Positions 17,288 to 26,603 of a stretch of DNA of 64,000 nucleotides are shown one piece after another. Positions within the stretch are counted from its first letter, which is position 1, and every line of letters begins with the position of its first letter. The DNA comes from Blattabacterium cuenoti (lineage in GTDB: Bacteria > Bacteroidota > Bacteroidia > Flavobacteriales > Blattabacteriaceae): NCBI RefSeq assembly GCF_014252035.1, contig NZ_CP059207.1, forward strand, positions 523,578-587,577. Reading direction: 5' to 3'. The notes beneath the pieces were generated by a model, which saw nothing but the letters and a program-made list of their open reading frames with translations, did not search any database and was not told the origin of the DNA. Position numbers and translations under genes: made by a program.

Positions 17288-18271
17288 ATGAGAGAGATTA
17301 CCACAAAAACTTACTTGAAGTGGTTTAGAGATATGTTTTTTTGGAGAAAATTTGAAGATAAATGCCGTTCTCTATACTTAAAAAAAAAAATTAGAGGTTT
17401 TTTACATTTATATAATGGACAAGAAGCTGTTGCCGCTGGTATAACTCATGCTATGGATATGTCTAAAGATAATATTATTACAGCATATCGATGTCATATA
17501 CTACCCATTTCAATGGGGGTAGATCCAAAGAAAATAATGGCAGAACTTCTTGGAAAAAGAACAGGGACATCACATGGTATGGGAGGTTCTATGCATATTT
17601 TTAGTAAAAAATATAGATTTTATGGTGGACATGGTATTGTTGGTGGACAAATTCCATTAGGTGCTGGAATTGCTTTTGCAGATAAATATTTTAATAGAAA
17701 TTCAGTAACAATTACCATTATGGGAGACGGAGCGGTTAGACAAGGATCTCTACATGAAACATTGAATATGGCTATGATATGGAAATTACCTGTAGTTTTT
17801 ATTTGCGAAAATAATAAATATGCGATGGGCACTTCTGTAGAAAGAAGTAGTAATATACCTATTCATAAAATAGGTTTATCGTATGGGATGCCATCTTATT
17901 CTGTTGATGGTATGGATCCTAAGAAAATAGCACAAGCGACATATGTCGCTATAGAAAGAGCGAGAAGTGGACAAGGATCATCATTTTTAGATATTAAAAC
18001 ATATAGATTTAGGGGCCATTCTATGTCAGATTCGGAATCATATAGAAGTAAATATGAAGTTCTTTTATACAAGAAAAATGATCCAATATTGAAATTAAAA
18101 AATCTTATTTTAAAAAATAAGTGGGAAACAATAGAAAAATTAAATTTTATTGAAAATGAAGTGAAAAAAGATATAGAATCTTGTGTAGATTTTGCAGAAA
18201 AATCAGATTATCCTTCTTTAAACGAAATGTATAATGTTGTTTATAGTGAAACAAATTATCCCTTTCTATAG
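17288..18271 (+). CDS. pdhA: Pyruvate dehydrogenase E1 component, alpha subunit
   Basis: E1 alpha, with E1 beta, decarboxylates pyruvate using thiamine diphosphate. Motifs are FLHLYNGQEAVAAG, AYRCHILPISMGV, the thiamine-diphosphate motif GDGAVRQGSLHETLNMA and the phosphorylation-loop-like YRFRGHSMSD. An in-frame ATG lies 24 bases upstream, but the family start (MREITTKTYLKWFRDM) begins at the ATG chosen here and leaves a 33-base leader after the promoter; this gives 327 residues. An 11-A run lies in frame. pdhC follows, but the E1 beta gene is not in the window; in flavobacteria it is usually elsewhere. Confidence 0.93.
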   Translation: MREITTKTYLKWFRDMFFWRKFEDKCRSLYLKKKIRGFLHLYNGQEAVAAGITHAMDMSKDNIITAYRCHILPISMGVDPKKIMAELLGKRTGTSHGMGGSMHIFSKKYRFYGGHGIVGGQIPLGAGIAFADKYFNRNSVTITIMGDGAVRQGSLHETLNMAMIWKLPVVFICENNKYAMGTSVERSSNIPIHKIGLSYGMPSYSVDGMDPKKIAQATYVAIERARSGQGSSFLDIKTYRFRGHSMSDSESYRSKYEVLLYKKNDPILKLKNLILKNKWETIEKLNFIENEVKKDIESCVDFAEKSDYPSLNEMYNVVYSETNYPFL

Positions 18272-18329
18272 ATAGAAAATAAAGATATAAAACAAATTAA
18301 AAATTTCAAATTAAAAATATTTTAAAATA

Positions 18330-19493
18330 ATGGCAGAAATAATAACCATGCCCCAATTGAGTGATACTATGGAAGAGGGTACTGTAATAAGATGGAATAA
18401 AAAAATAGGAGATGAGGTTTTAGAAGGAGATATTTTAGCTGAAATAGAAACTGATAAAGCAACCCAAGATTTTGAAATAGATGTTAGTGGAATTTTATTA
18501 TTTATAGGAGTACATGAAGGAGAAAAAACACGTGTTAATGAAATATTAGCAATTATAGGAAAAAAAGGAGAAGATATAAGCCATTTAATTCCGAAAAATA
18601 AAGAAAAAAAAAATCATCAAGAAATTAGGGATGATAAAATAATTAATGAGTATGAAAAAAAAGATAGAATTCTTATTTCTCCACTAGCAAAAAAAATGGC
18701 TAAAAAAATAGGTATTCCTATAAAGAATTTAAGAGGAAGTGGAGATAATGGTAGAATAATAAAAAGAGATATTCAACAATCTTATGATGCATATGATAAT
18801 AGTTTATTAATAAAAAAAACTATATCTCATTCTTCTATGAGGAAAAAAATAGCATGTCATTTATCTATTTCTAAATTTTCATCACCTCATTATTATTTAT
18901 TTAGTGAAATAAATGTTGATAAATTAATTGAATTTAGAAAAAATATAAATGATAAACTTTCTTTAGAAGAAAGAATTTCGTTTAATGATATTATTATTAA
19001 AGCTGTAGCTAAAGCTTTAAATATACATCCTGATATAAATACTTCTTGGAATAAAGATGAAATGATATATTACTCAGATATAAATATTGGAATAGCTGTT
19101 GCATTAGAAGATGGATTAATAGTACCAGTAATTAAAAATGCTGATAAAAAATCTTTATCACAAATTTCTAAAGAAATGAAAGATAAAGTTCTTCGTTCTA
19201 AATTGAGAAAAATACAACCAGAAGAAATAGAACATAGTACATTTACAGTTTCTAACTTAGGAATGTATGGAATAGAATCTTTCACTTCTATTATAAATCA
19301 TCCTAATTCGTCTATACTATCTATAGGATCTATTATGAAAAAACCAATTATTAAGGATGCTAAAATAATAATAGGATCCGTAATGAAAATCACATTATCA
19401 TGTGATCATAGAATTATTGATGGAGCTAATGGTAGTTCATATATTATTTCTCTTAGAAAATTTTTAGAGGATCCTATTACTATCTTGCTTTAG
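18330..19493 (+). CDS. pdhC: Dihydrolipoamide acetyltransferase (pyruvate dehydrogenase E2)
   Basis: E2 carries the acetyl group on lipoyl-lysine to coenzyme A and forms the core of the complex. The 387-residue protein has one lipoyl domain (Lys43 in ETDKATQDFE), a peripheral subunit-binding domain at about 113-150 (ISPLAKKMAKKIGIPIKNL), and a catalytic domain with His360 and Asp364 in SCDHRIIDGA. Relatives often carry two lipoyl domains; here there is one, with a short lysine-rich linker. It is 58 bases after pdhA and its last 14 bases overlap the convergent terC-like gene. Confidence 0.94.
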   Translation: MAEIITMPQLSDTMEEGTVIRWNKKIGDEVLEGDILAEIETDKATQDFEIDVSGILLFIGVHEGEKTRVNEILAIIGKKGEDISHLIPKNKEKKNHQEIRDDKIINEYEKKDRILISPLAKKMAKKIGIPIKNLRGSGDNGRIIKRDIQQSYDAYDNSLLIKKTISHSSMRKKIACHLSISKFSSPHYYLFSEINVDKLIEFRKNINDKLSLEERISFNDIIIKAVAKALNIHPDINTSWNKDEMIYYSDINIGIAVALEDGLIVPVIKNADKKSLSQISKEMKDKVLRSKLRKIQPEEIEHSTFTVSNLGMYGIESFTSIINHPNSSILSIGSIMKKPIIKDAKIIIGSVMKITLSCDHRIIDGANGSSYIISLRKFLEDPITILL

Positions 19494-20208
19494 CTAATTT
19501 TTTTATCCAATAAAGATAAACTGGTGATAAAAATAAAAATAAAGTCAGCAATGGAAATATCTCTTCTAAAGAAAAATTATAAAATACGATAAAATTATCA
19601 TTCTTGATAAAAGAAGATAATATAAGTTTTATACCAAGTATAATTATTATATAGAAAGATGAAGTTTCTAACTTCGGAAATTTTTCCATTAATTTGATGA
19701 AAAATTGGGAAACTAGTCTTATAGATAAAATTCCTATAAAAACACCAAAAAAAATTATAATAATATTTTCTGATAAAGCAACGGAAGCAAAAATATTATC
19801 TATAGAAAAAGCAAGGTCTATCATTTCTATGAGAATGATAATTCTCCAAAAATTATTTTCTTTTTTCAATTTTGATTTTTTAATTTTTTGAAAACCTTTT
19901 TGTCTAAAAAAATGGTTTAATCCAATAAAAATTAAATAACACCCACCTATAGGTTTTAACCACCATATTTTAATTAAAAAAGAAGCAAATATAAGGCATA
20001 TACCTCTAAAAAAATAGGATCCAATAATTCCATATTTTATAGCTTTATTTCTATCTTCTTTTTTTAGCTGCATAATCATTGAAGCGATCATAGCTGCGTT
20101 GTCTATAGATAAAATACTTTCTATAATAAAAAGATTAACTACAATAGAAATGGATAAAGTAGGATGATCAATGATTTCTTTAATAGATCTAAAAATAAAA
20201 TCATTCAT
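19480..20208 (-). CDS. TerC-family integral membrane protein
   Basis: The 242-residue protein has about seven membrane segments and the TerC signature: an acidic residue followed by SxDN in both halves (ESILSIDNAAMIASM near 28 and EMIDLAFSIDNIFASV near 128). TerC/Alx proteins are implicated in metal ion export, especially manganese, and in loading exported metalloproteins; which applies here is not known. It follows the MsbA-like gene by five bases, so the two are probably co-transcribed. Its 3' end overlaps pdhC tail to tail. Confidence 0.85.
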   Translation of the reverse strand: MNDFIFRSIKEIIDHPTLSISIVVNLFIIESILSIDNAAMIASMIMQLKKEDRNKAIKYGIIGSYFFRGICLIFASFLIKIWWLKPIGGCYLIFIGLNHFFRQKGFQKIKKSKLKKENNFWRIIILIEMIDLAFSIDNIFASVALSENIIIIFFGVFIGILSIRLVSQFFIKLMEKFPKLETSSFYIIIILGIKLILSSFIKNDNFIVFYNFSLEEIFPLLTLFLFLSPVYLYWIKKLAKAR

Positions 20209-20213
20209 TATTT

Positions 20214-22052
20214 TTAAAATTTTTGTAGATCCATAAAATTTTTATAAATACCTCTTTTTAACATTAGTTTTTTATGTTTACCTTGTTCTACAATTTTTCC
20301 TTTTTCTAAAACAATAATGTGATCTGCATTATGTATGATTGGAGAAGATAATCGATGTGATATAATGAGAAAAGTTCTATTTTTCATCATTTTATTCAAT
20401 GCTTTTTGAACTTCTATTTCTGATTCTTTATCTAAAGAGGAAGTTATCTCATCTAAAATCATAATTGGAGAATCTTTTAATACTGCTCTAGCTATACTGA
20501 TTTTTTGTTTTTGTCCTAAAGACAATTTATTACCATTATATCCAATAACAGTATTATATCCTTTTGGTAGCTTTTTTATAAAACAATGTGCATTTGCAAT
20601 TTTAGCTGCTTCTATGACAGAATTTGTAGATATTTTTTTTTCTATTCCAAGTGTTATATTATTAAATATAGAATCATTAAAAAGAACAGGTTCCTGAGTT
20701 ACTATTCCTAATAATTTTCTATAGTCTTGAATTTTTAAATATTTTATATTATTTCCATCAATAGTAATCTTTCCAGAGGATACATTATAAAAATTAGCTA
20801 ATAAATTTACTATTGTTGATTTTCCACTTCCTGATCTACCTACTACAGCAATAGTCTTACCTTTTTTTATGGAAAAATTTAAATTTTGAACTAAAAAAAC
20901 TTTATCATAAGTAAATGATACATTATGGAATAATATTTCATCATTAAAATGAATAATAGATTTTGATTTTCTTTTTTCGTTTAAATCACTTTTACTACTA
21001 TTTAATATTTCTACAATTCTTCTTACAGAAGCTTTTGCTTTCTGTATATTTGATATAGAATTAACTAAATTTTTTGCTGGATTAATTATTTGAAAAAATA
21101 GACCTATAAAAGGAATAAGAATTTCAGTAGATATTTCTCTCTTTTCTAAAAATAAATTACCTCCATACCAAATGATTAAAATCATTATAATATATCCTAA
21201 AAATTCACTGATAGGAGAAGCTAATTCTTTTTTTCTATTAACACAAGAAGATAATTTTTTTTGACATTCAGATACTTTTTCAAATCTTTTTTGCACTATT
21301 TCCTCTGCGTTAAAAATACTTATAATTCTAATTGAATTTAAAGTTTCTTCCATTACAGAAAATAATAAACCCAATTTATTTTGAGATTTTATTGCATCTT
21401 TTTTAAGACTATTTCCTACAATAAAAATAAAAGCAACCATTAAAGGAAGTAACAATAGTGTAAATAATGTTAATTGATAATTCATAAAAAAAAGTGCTAC
21501 TAAATGAAAAATAACCACAATAGGGGTACTCATTAAATGAGCTATAGAATTAACAATAGAAATTTCTATTTCATTTATATCGTTAGATAATCTAGACATT
21601 AGATCCCCATTTCTTTTATCAAAAAAAAATGCTGAAGGTGAGTATAATACTTTCTTATGAAAATCATTTCTAATGTCTCTAATAATAGAAGTTCGTATTC
21701 CTATAAGGAAATATATCGCAAAATAACGAAATATATTTCTTATTAAAAAAAGTATTACAATAAAAATACAAAATATGGCTAATGTATTTTTTTTACCATA
21801 TTTAAAAGATAATATCTCTATATATTGATGAAAATTTTTAACAATACAATTAAAATAACTATTAAAAGAATAATTGAAAAATATTGTTTTATTTTTTTGT
21901 TCTGTATCATTATTAAGGATAATACTTAATACAGGAGAAATGGATATTATGGATATTACTGAAAATAAAGAATGTAAAAAATTACATAATATATTAATAA
22001 GATAAGAATATTTATAAGATTTTGAATAAGATAAAATTCTTCCAAGTGCCAT
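20214..22052 (-). CDS. ABC transporter, fused permease and ATPase (MsbA-like lipid flippase)
   Basis: The 612-residue half-transporter has six membrane segments in the first 330 residues and a nucleotide-binding domain with Walker A GRSGSGKS at 405-412, signature LSLGQ at 510-514 and Walker B MILDE at 531-535, followed by the switch histidine in ISHRL. In Bacteroidetes this subfamily is the usual candidate for flipping lipid A core across the inner membrane, which fits retention of lptC and bamA here. The signature glycines are changed from LSGGQ to LSLGQ. Export of another hydrophobic compound cannot be excluded. Confidence 0.85.
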   Translation of the reverse strand: MALGRILSYSKSYKYSYLINILCNFLHSLFSVISIISISPVLSIILNNDTEQKNKTIFFNYSFNSYFNCIVKNFHQYIEILSFKYGKKNTLAIFCIFIVILFLIRNIFRYFAIYFLIGIRTSIIRDIRNDFHKKVLYSPSAFFFDKRNGDLMSRLSNDINEIEISIVNSIAHLMSTPIVVIFHLVALFFMNYQLTLFTLLLLPLMVAFIFIVGNSLKKDAIKSQNKLGLLFSVMEETLNSIRIISIFNAEEIVQKRFEKVSECQKKLSSCVNRKKELASPISEFLGYIIMILIIWYGGNLFLEKREISTEILIPFIGLFFQIINPAKNLVNSISNIQKAKASVRRIVEILNSSKSDLNEKRKSKSIIHFNDEILFHNVSFTYDKVFLVQNLNFSIKKGKTIAVVGRSGSGKSTIVNLLANFYNVSSGKITIDGNNIKYLKIQDYRKLLGIVTQEPVLFNDSIFNNITLGIEKKISTNSVIEAAKIANAHCFIKKLPKGYNTVIGYNGNKLSLGQKQKISIARAVLKDSPIMILDEITSSLDKESEIEVQKALNKMMKNRTFLIISHRLSSPIIHNADHIIVLEKGKIVEQGKHKKLMLKRGIYKNFMDLQKF

Positions 22053-22080
22053 TCATTTAATTCTCTTATTTTTTTATAAA

Positions 22081-22088
22081 CAAAGGTA
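22081..22088 (-). promoter_or_regulatory. Candidate -7 promoter element upstream of the MsbA-like gene (TACCTTTG)
   Basis: On the minus strand the bases read TACCTTTG, an exact TAnnTTTG. The element ends 28 bases before the start codon of the MsbA-like gene, so transcription would begin about 22 bases upstream of the start. No TTTG is found at the -33 distance. The remaining 200 bases up to tatA are AT-rich and contain no gene that I can support. Confidence 0.4.
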
Positions 22089-22295
22089 GTTAATAAATTT
22101 TACTTATTATTTTTATTAATGTTAATTTTGGTAAATTTCAAATTTTAAAAAAATCAGTACAGAAAAATTATTCAAAATATCAGTTAGTTATTTGATTCTA
22201 GTTGTTTAGTTTTTTTTTCATAATACATCATACTATATTCATTAATTATTAATTATTAGATATTATGTATTTTCTGTCAAAAAATAATAATTAAT

Positions 22296-22535
22296 ATGAC
22301 AAATTTTTTTTTATTTATTAGTATTGAAGAAAGTTTCTTCATAATATTTATAGCTTTACTTATTTTTGGTCCAAAAAAAATACCTGATATAGCACGTGGA
22401 TTAGGAGAAGGAATACGATATATGAAAATCTCAAAAGATAAAATAAAAAATGAGATAATAGAGAATACTCATAAAATTGTAAATAATAAAAATACAAGTA
22501 TAAAAAAAAATAAAGATTATTCTGTTAAAAAATAG
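22296..22535 (+). CDS. tatA: Sec-independent protein translocase TatA/TatE
   Basis: TatA forms the pore part of the twin-arginine translocase that exports folded proteins. The 79-residue protein has one N-terminal membrane segment (about 9-24), the hinge FGPKKIPDIARGLGEGI and a charged tail rich in lysine, as in the family. No tatC is present in this window. It is a single gene: the MsbA-like gene diverges on the left and ppiD converges one base away on the right. Confidence 0.9.
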   Translation: MTNFFLFISIEESFFIIFIALLIFGPKKIPDIARGLGEGIRYMKISKDKIKNEIIENTHKIVNNKNTSIKKNKDYSVKK

Positions 22536-22536
22536 A

Positions 22537-24684
22537 TCATTGTATATTTCTTCTAAAGTCTTTTATTTTCGATTTTTCTACTAAAACATTACTTAACTTT
22601 TCAATAAAATTATTTCTCAATTGATTATTCAATAATTCTATTTCATAAGAAAAATAATAACGGTCATATTTATCGGTATAATCAAATTGTTTTAGTTTTT
22701 TTACAAAAAAAATACCTTTTTCTCCAAAAAAAGGTTTAGAAATTTTATTTTTTAATGAAGAAGAAAAAATATTACCAACGACTTTAGGTTCTTTATAATC
22801 ATCTATCATACAATCATCAAAATTTATTTTACAAGATTTTCTTATTTTTTTAGAAAAAAAAGATGATACATTTTCTAAATTCATTTTTTTATTCATGGAA
22901 TTTACTATTTTAAACAAAAATTTTTTTATTTTTTCATCGAAAATAAATGGAATGAAATAACTATTTATTTTTTTTATAGAAATACCATTTTTTTGTATGT
23001 CAGATAAATATACTATGATATAATCTTTATTTGAGTTCGTAAAAATTATTTTATCTCCTTTATTTCTTTTCTTTTCAAAAGACCAATCTATTATTTTTCG
23101 ATCTAATTCACTGTTTATACCGTTAATATTCCATTGATTTTTTTTCACTTCTTCTAGAAAGATAGTGTCATATTTTCTTTTTCTTGCATTATTAAGAAAC
23201 AAATTCAAATTTGAATATTTATTTTCTTTCATAAAATGCATAACATTTTTATAAATTAAATTTTCTGTTTTTTTTGATGGAATAAGTTTTTTTACAATCA
23301 TACCAAATTGGTAAGCTAATTCAGGATTTTTTTGATCATCTATTCTAACAATGTGGTATCCAAATTTAGTTTCTATAAATCCTATGGTTCCTTTTTTATT
23401 TTTATGATAAAAAATATCAAATCCTTGTATAGGGATATGATCTTCATATCTTATCCATCCTAAACTTCCCTTATTTTTTTTCATATTAATAAAATCATCG
23501 GATCTTTTTAATCCGATTGTATTAAATTTATATGGATTTTTTTTAATTTCTTGGTACAATTCTGTAGCAATTTTTTTTGCTTCTTCTTTCGTCCTTTCAT
23601 TAGAAGAACGCATTGCATCTTTATGCGATATCAATATATGACTAGATAAAATATAGTCATATACCATTTTTTTACCCATTAGTTTAGCTATAATATAAAT
23701 ATTATCTTCATTTTTTATAGGACCAAACATAGTTCCTATTTTAGGATCTTTTTTTACAAAATATTGTAAAAAAATGGGAAGATGTCTTTTCATGTAGAAA
23801 TTTGAATCAAAAGGTTTCTCAGATTCTATAGAAATAATGTTTTTTTCTTGGTTAGAAAATTTAAGTTTATCAAATAATTTTTGAACTTTTTTTTCCATAT
23901 TTTTTTTATCGTTCAATGATGGATAAGATCGACAAATTACAAAACTAAGATATCTTAAATCTTCTCTTTTACATTTTTTATATAATTTATTTCTTGTTAG
24001 AAAATTATGAATTTCCGATTTTTTTATTGGATATACATTGTATTTTTTATCTATTTCTGAATAAGGAAGGAAAACATAATCAATAATTGAAAAATTATTT
24101 TTATTACTATGATTTAATTTTGCTTCTATAGTAGTAGAATTTAATCCATACATTAACATGTCTATATACTTTTTAGCAATAATTCTTTTTGGAAGGCTTT
24201 TTTTCTCATACAACCATATATTTTTCTCTTCTTTCAATTGAGGATCATTAGAATTTTTTTCTATATTTTTTACATATGATTGAAATTTCTTCATATCCAT
24301 ATTACCTTTATCATCATGTAAATCTACCAATTTACTGTATATTGATTGTTTTTCTACTGCTTTCCAAAATTCTTTTTCTGTACTTTCTATTCCTAATTTT
24401 ACAGCTTGTTGATTTAACAATTTTTCATGAATTAATAATTTCCAAGCTTCATCTTGTAGATTTGAATCTGTTGTATCACCTTCTCTAAACCTTTTTAAAA
24501 AATGAAAACAATCAACATATTCTTTTAGATAGATATTATTTCCATTTACTTTTCCTACAATATTAGGATTTGTAGAAAAAATATTTAATAATACATTAGG
24601 ATCTAACATAAAAGACATTAAACATATTCCTATGAATAATAAAATTAACCATGTTTTTTTTCTTAGTTCTTCTAAAAAACTCAT
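22537..24684 (-). CDS. ppiD: Periplasmic peptidyl-prolyl isomerase/chaperone, PpiD/SurA-like
   Basis: The 715-residue protein has one membrane anchor at about 12-32, a SurA-like N-terminal chaperone part, and a parvulin-type PPIase domain at about 345-450 (SHILISH at its start, SLGWIRYEDHIPIQGFD in the middle, GFIETKFGYHIVRI at the end). It would help newly exported proteins fold at the outer face of the inner membrane and serve the BamA route. Its start overlaps the CorC-like gene by four bases, so translation is coupled. The C-terminal third is lysine- and asparagine-rich and diverged. Confidence 0.88.
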   Translation of the reverse strand: MSFLEELRKKTWLILLFIGICLMSFMLDPNVLLNIFSTNPNIVGKVNGNNIYLKEYVDCFHFLKRFREGDTTDSNLQDEAWKLLIHEKLLNQQAVKLGIESTEKEFWKAVEKQSIYSKLVDLHDDKGNMDMKKFQSYVKNIEKNSNDPQLKEEKNIWLYEKKSLPKRIIAKKYIDMLMYGLNSTTIEAKLNHSNKNNFSIIDYVFLPYSEIDKKYNVYPIKKSEIHNFLTRNKLYKKCKREDLRYLSFVICRSYPSLNDKKNMEKKVQKLFDKLKFSNQEKNIISIESEKPFDSNFYMKRHLPIFLQYFVKKDPKIGTMFGPIKNEDNIYIIAKLMGKKMVYDYILSSHILISHKDAMRSSNERTKEEAKKIATELYQEIKKNPYKFNTIGLKRSDDFINMKKNKGSLGWIRYEDHIPIQGFDIFYHKNKKGTIGFIETKFGYHIVRIDDQKNPELAYQFGMIVKKLIPSKKTENLIYKNVMHFMKENKYSNLNLFLNNARKRKYDTIFLEEVKKNQWNINGINSELDRKIIDWSFEKKRNKGDKIIFTNSNKDYIIVYLSDIQKNGISIKKINSYFIPFIFDEKIKKFLFKIVNSMNKKMNLENVSSFFSKKIRKSCKINFDDCMIDDYKEPKVVGNIFSSSLKNKISKPFFGEKGIFFVKKLKQFDYTDKYDRYYFSYEIELLNNQLRNNFIEKLSNVLVEKSKIKDFRRNIQ

Positions 24685-25955
24685 ACTGAAATTTTTTTTC
24701 TAAGTAAAACTTCTTCTATTTTATTTTTAGATACTTTTTTTATTGAAAGAAAAAAATTATTATTGATGACAATATTTTCTCCTTTTCTTGGGATATTACC
24801 TGTATAAGTAACTATTAAACCTCCTAAAGTTTCATATTTTTCAGATTTTGGTAAATCTAAATTATATTTTGCATTAATAAAATTTATTTCTAAACGCGCC
24901 GAAAATAAAAACTCATTATCATTTAGTTTCTTATCTAATAAAATAATGTCATCATGTTCATCTTTTATATCTCCAAGAAATTCTTCTAATATATCTTCAA
25001 TAGTTATCATACCAGCTGTACCTCCATATTCATCTAAAACTATAGCTATACTTCTTTTTTTTTTTATTAAAAGATCCATTATTTCCCTTACAGGAGTGGT
25101 AACATATGCTAATTCTACAGTTCTAATTATGGATTCTACATTTTTCGGATTTTTTAAAAGTTCTAAATAATGTATATATCCTATAATATTATCTATATTA
25201 TTTTTATAAATGACAATTTTTGATAATCCGCTTTCCGTAAAAAGATTTCTGATATTATCAATAGATGATGAAATATTAGAAGATACTATTTCTTTTCTAG
25301 GTACCATACATTCTCTTGCTTTTTTTTCAGAGAAATTCAAAGCTCTGTGAAAAATTTCAATTTCTGATTCTACAAAACCCTTTTCTTTTACTTCACTTTC
25401 TACATTTTCTGATACAAAATAAATCAAATCTTCTTTATCAAAAATTCTTTCTTGATTATTTTCTTTATCTCCTAGAAATTTTAGAAATACATTAGATATC
25501 CAAATAATACAACTTGTAATTGGATATAAAATTTTGTATATAATATATATGGGAATAATAAATAAACTTATCAATTCATTTGAATATATACTAAATATTA
25601 TTTTAGGAATAAATTCCCCAAAAATTAAAATTATTGTAGCAGAAAATACTGTTTCTAACAATAATATCCATAAATAAGAATTATCTAATAGTTCTTTTGG
25701 AAAAAGAAAAAAAAATATTTTTTCCATATAAATACCATATATCACAAGAGATATAGTATTTCCAATTAACATAGTTGTTATAAATTTCTTAGACTCATGA
25801 ATGCTTTTAGAAATAAGTTTAGACCTAAAAGATCCTTTTTCTTTTTCTAATTCTATTTGAAATAAGCTAGAGGAAGTTAAAGCCATTTCTATTCCAGAAA
25901 AAAAAGCAGATACTATTATAGTAATAAATATCACTATGATATAAGAAGAAATCAT
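24681..25955 (-). CDS. HlyC/CorC family membrane protein (CNNM and CBS domains)
   Basis: The 424-residue protein has an N-terminal DUF21/CNNM domain with about four membrane segments, then a CBS pair (about 205-335, with RKEIVSSNIS and VLDEYGGTAGMITIEDILEEFLGDI), then a CorC_HlyC domain to the C-terminus. Related proteins are linked to magnesium or cobalt efflux; Bacteroidetes also have GldE in this family, but the neighbourhood (ppiD, lptC) argues for the non-gliding paralogue. Function is inferred from the family only. It follows lptC by six bases. Confidence 0.85.
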   Translation of the reverse strand: MISSYIIVIFITIIVSAFFSGIEMALTSSSLFQIELEKEKGSFRSKLISKSIHESKKFITTMLIGNTISLVIYGIYMEKIFFFLFPKELLDNSYLWILLLETVFSATIILIFGEFIPKIIFSIYSNELISLFIIPIYIIYKILYPITSCIIWISNVFLKFLGDKENNQERIFDKEDLIYFVSENVESEVKEKGFVESEIEIFHRALNFSEKKARECMVPRKEIVSSNISSSIDNIRNLFTESGLSKIVIYKNNIDNIIGYIHYLELLKNPKNVESIIRTVELAYVTTPVREIMDLLIKKKRSIAIVLDEYGGTAGMITIEDILEEFLGDIKDEHDDIILLDKKLNDNEFLFSARLEINFINAKYNLDLPKSEKYETLGGLIVTYTGNIPRKGENIVINNNFFLSIKKVSKNKIEEVLLRKKISV

Positions 25956-25961
25956 ATTATT

Positions 25962-26483
25962 TTATCTAATAGATATAGTTCCACTAATATTTTTTAGTTT
26001 AATGTTACTTAAATTATCAGAAGACTCTATTCCATTTTTTGCACGGAATACCATTCCATTTGTAGTGGATATGATGGTGTATTTTTCATTATATATTTTT
26101 TTGTTTTTCAAATTGAAAAATATTTCTTCTGTTTTTAATATGTATCCTATAGAATTTACAATTCTAATATCTCCTTTGAAATGATAAAAAATTTTTTTTA
26201 TTGATTTAACCCATTTAGCACTAATATAAATAGATTCATTGTTTTTTTTTTTATAAATGAATAATTTTAAACCATTTGGAAATATGGTATAAAAAGAATA
26301 ATCCATTATTATAGGAGAATAAATAAATAATTTTAACAGTCCACTTTTTTTAAACGAAATAGTTGTTTCAATAAAAATTTTTTCAGGAATATATTTTTTT
26401 TCAAAAAAAGAAAAAAAAGCATTTTCTTTTTCATCGCAAGAAAAAAAGAAAAATAAGATTGTAATGAAAATTTTTCGTCTAAT
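25962..26483 (-). CDS. lptC: LPS export protein LptC-like lipoprotein, probable ATT start
   Basis: The first ATG in frame (at 26306) would give 114 residues without a signal. The frame stays open upstream and encodes IRRKIFITILFFFFSCDEKEN, a textbook lipoprotein signal with the lipobox cysteine, preceded by a TAA. No ATG, GTG or TTG lies in between, so the start is probably the ATT at 26483-26481, giving about 173 residues, normal for LptC. The body (AKWVKSIKK, GDIRIVNSIGYILKTEEIFFN) resembles the beta-jellyroll of LptC, which passes LPS from LptBFG to LptA. The position behind a CorC-like gene and ppiD is the usual one in flavobacteria. Confidence 0.7.
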   Translation of the reverse strand: MRRKIFITILFFFFSCDEKENAFFSFFEKKYIPEKIFIETTISFKKSGLLKLFIYSPIIMDYSFYTIFPNGLKLFIYKKKNNESIYISAKWVKSIKKIFYHFKGDIRIVNSIGYILKTEEIFFNLKNKKIYNEKYTIISTTNGMVFRAKNGIESSDNLSNIKLKNISGTISIR

Positions 26484-26504
26484 TACTTATTATTTATTTT
26501 ATTG

Positions 26505-26512
26505 TATTTTTG
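26505..26512 (+). promoter_or_regulatory. Candidate -7 promoter element of tRNA-Phe (TATTTTTG)
   Basis: TATTTTTG is an exact TAnnTTTG and ends ten bases before the first base of tRNA-Phe. A clear TTTG near -33 is absent. The tRNA is isolated between two genes of the opposite strand, so it must have its own promoter in this 40-base spacer or start inside lptC. Confidence 0.45.
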
Positions 26513-26522
26513 TTTTGTTTTT

Positions 26523-26595
26523 GGTATCTTAGCTCAGTCGGTAGAGCAAAGGACTGAAAATCCTTGTGTCCCCGGTTCGATTCCGGGAGATACCA
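26523..26595 (+). tRNA. tRNA-Phe (anticodon GAA)
   Basis: The 73 bases fold into a cloverleaf with a fully paired acceptor stem (GGTATCT with AGATACC), D arm containing AGCTCAGTCGGTAGAGC, anticodon loop CTGAAAA (anticodon GAA) and T arm GGTTCGATTCC. The discriminator base is A and CCA is not encoded. It lies between lptC and bamA, both on the opposite strand. Confidence 0.97.
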
Positions 26596-26603
26596 CAAAA
26601 AAT

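Noticed and set aside
22123-22130. TAATTTTG as a tatA promoter
   Set aside because: Exact match but about 165 bases upstream of tatA and without TTTG at the -33 distance.
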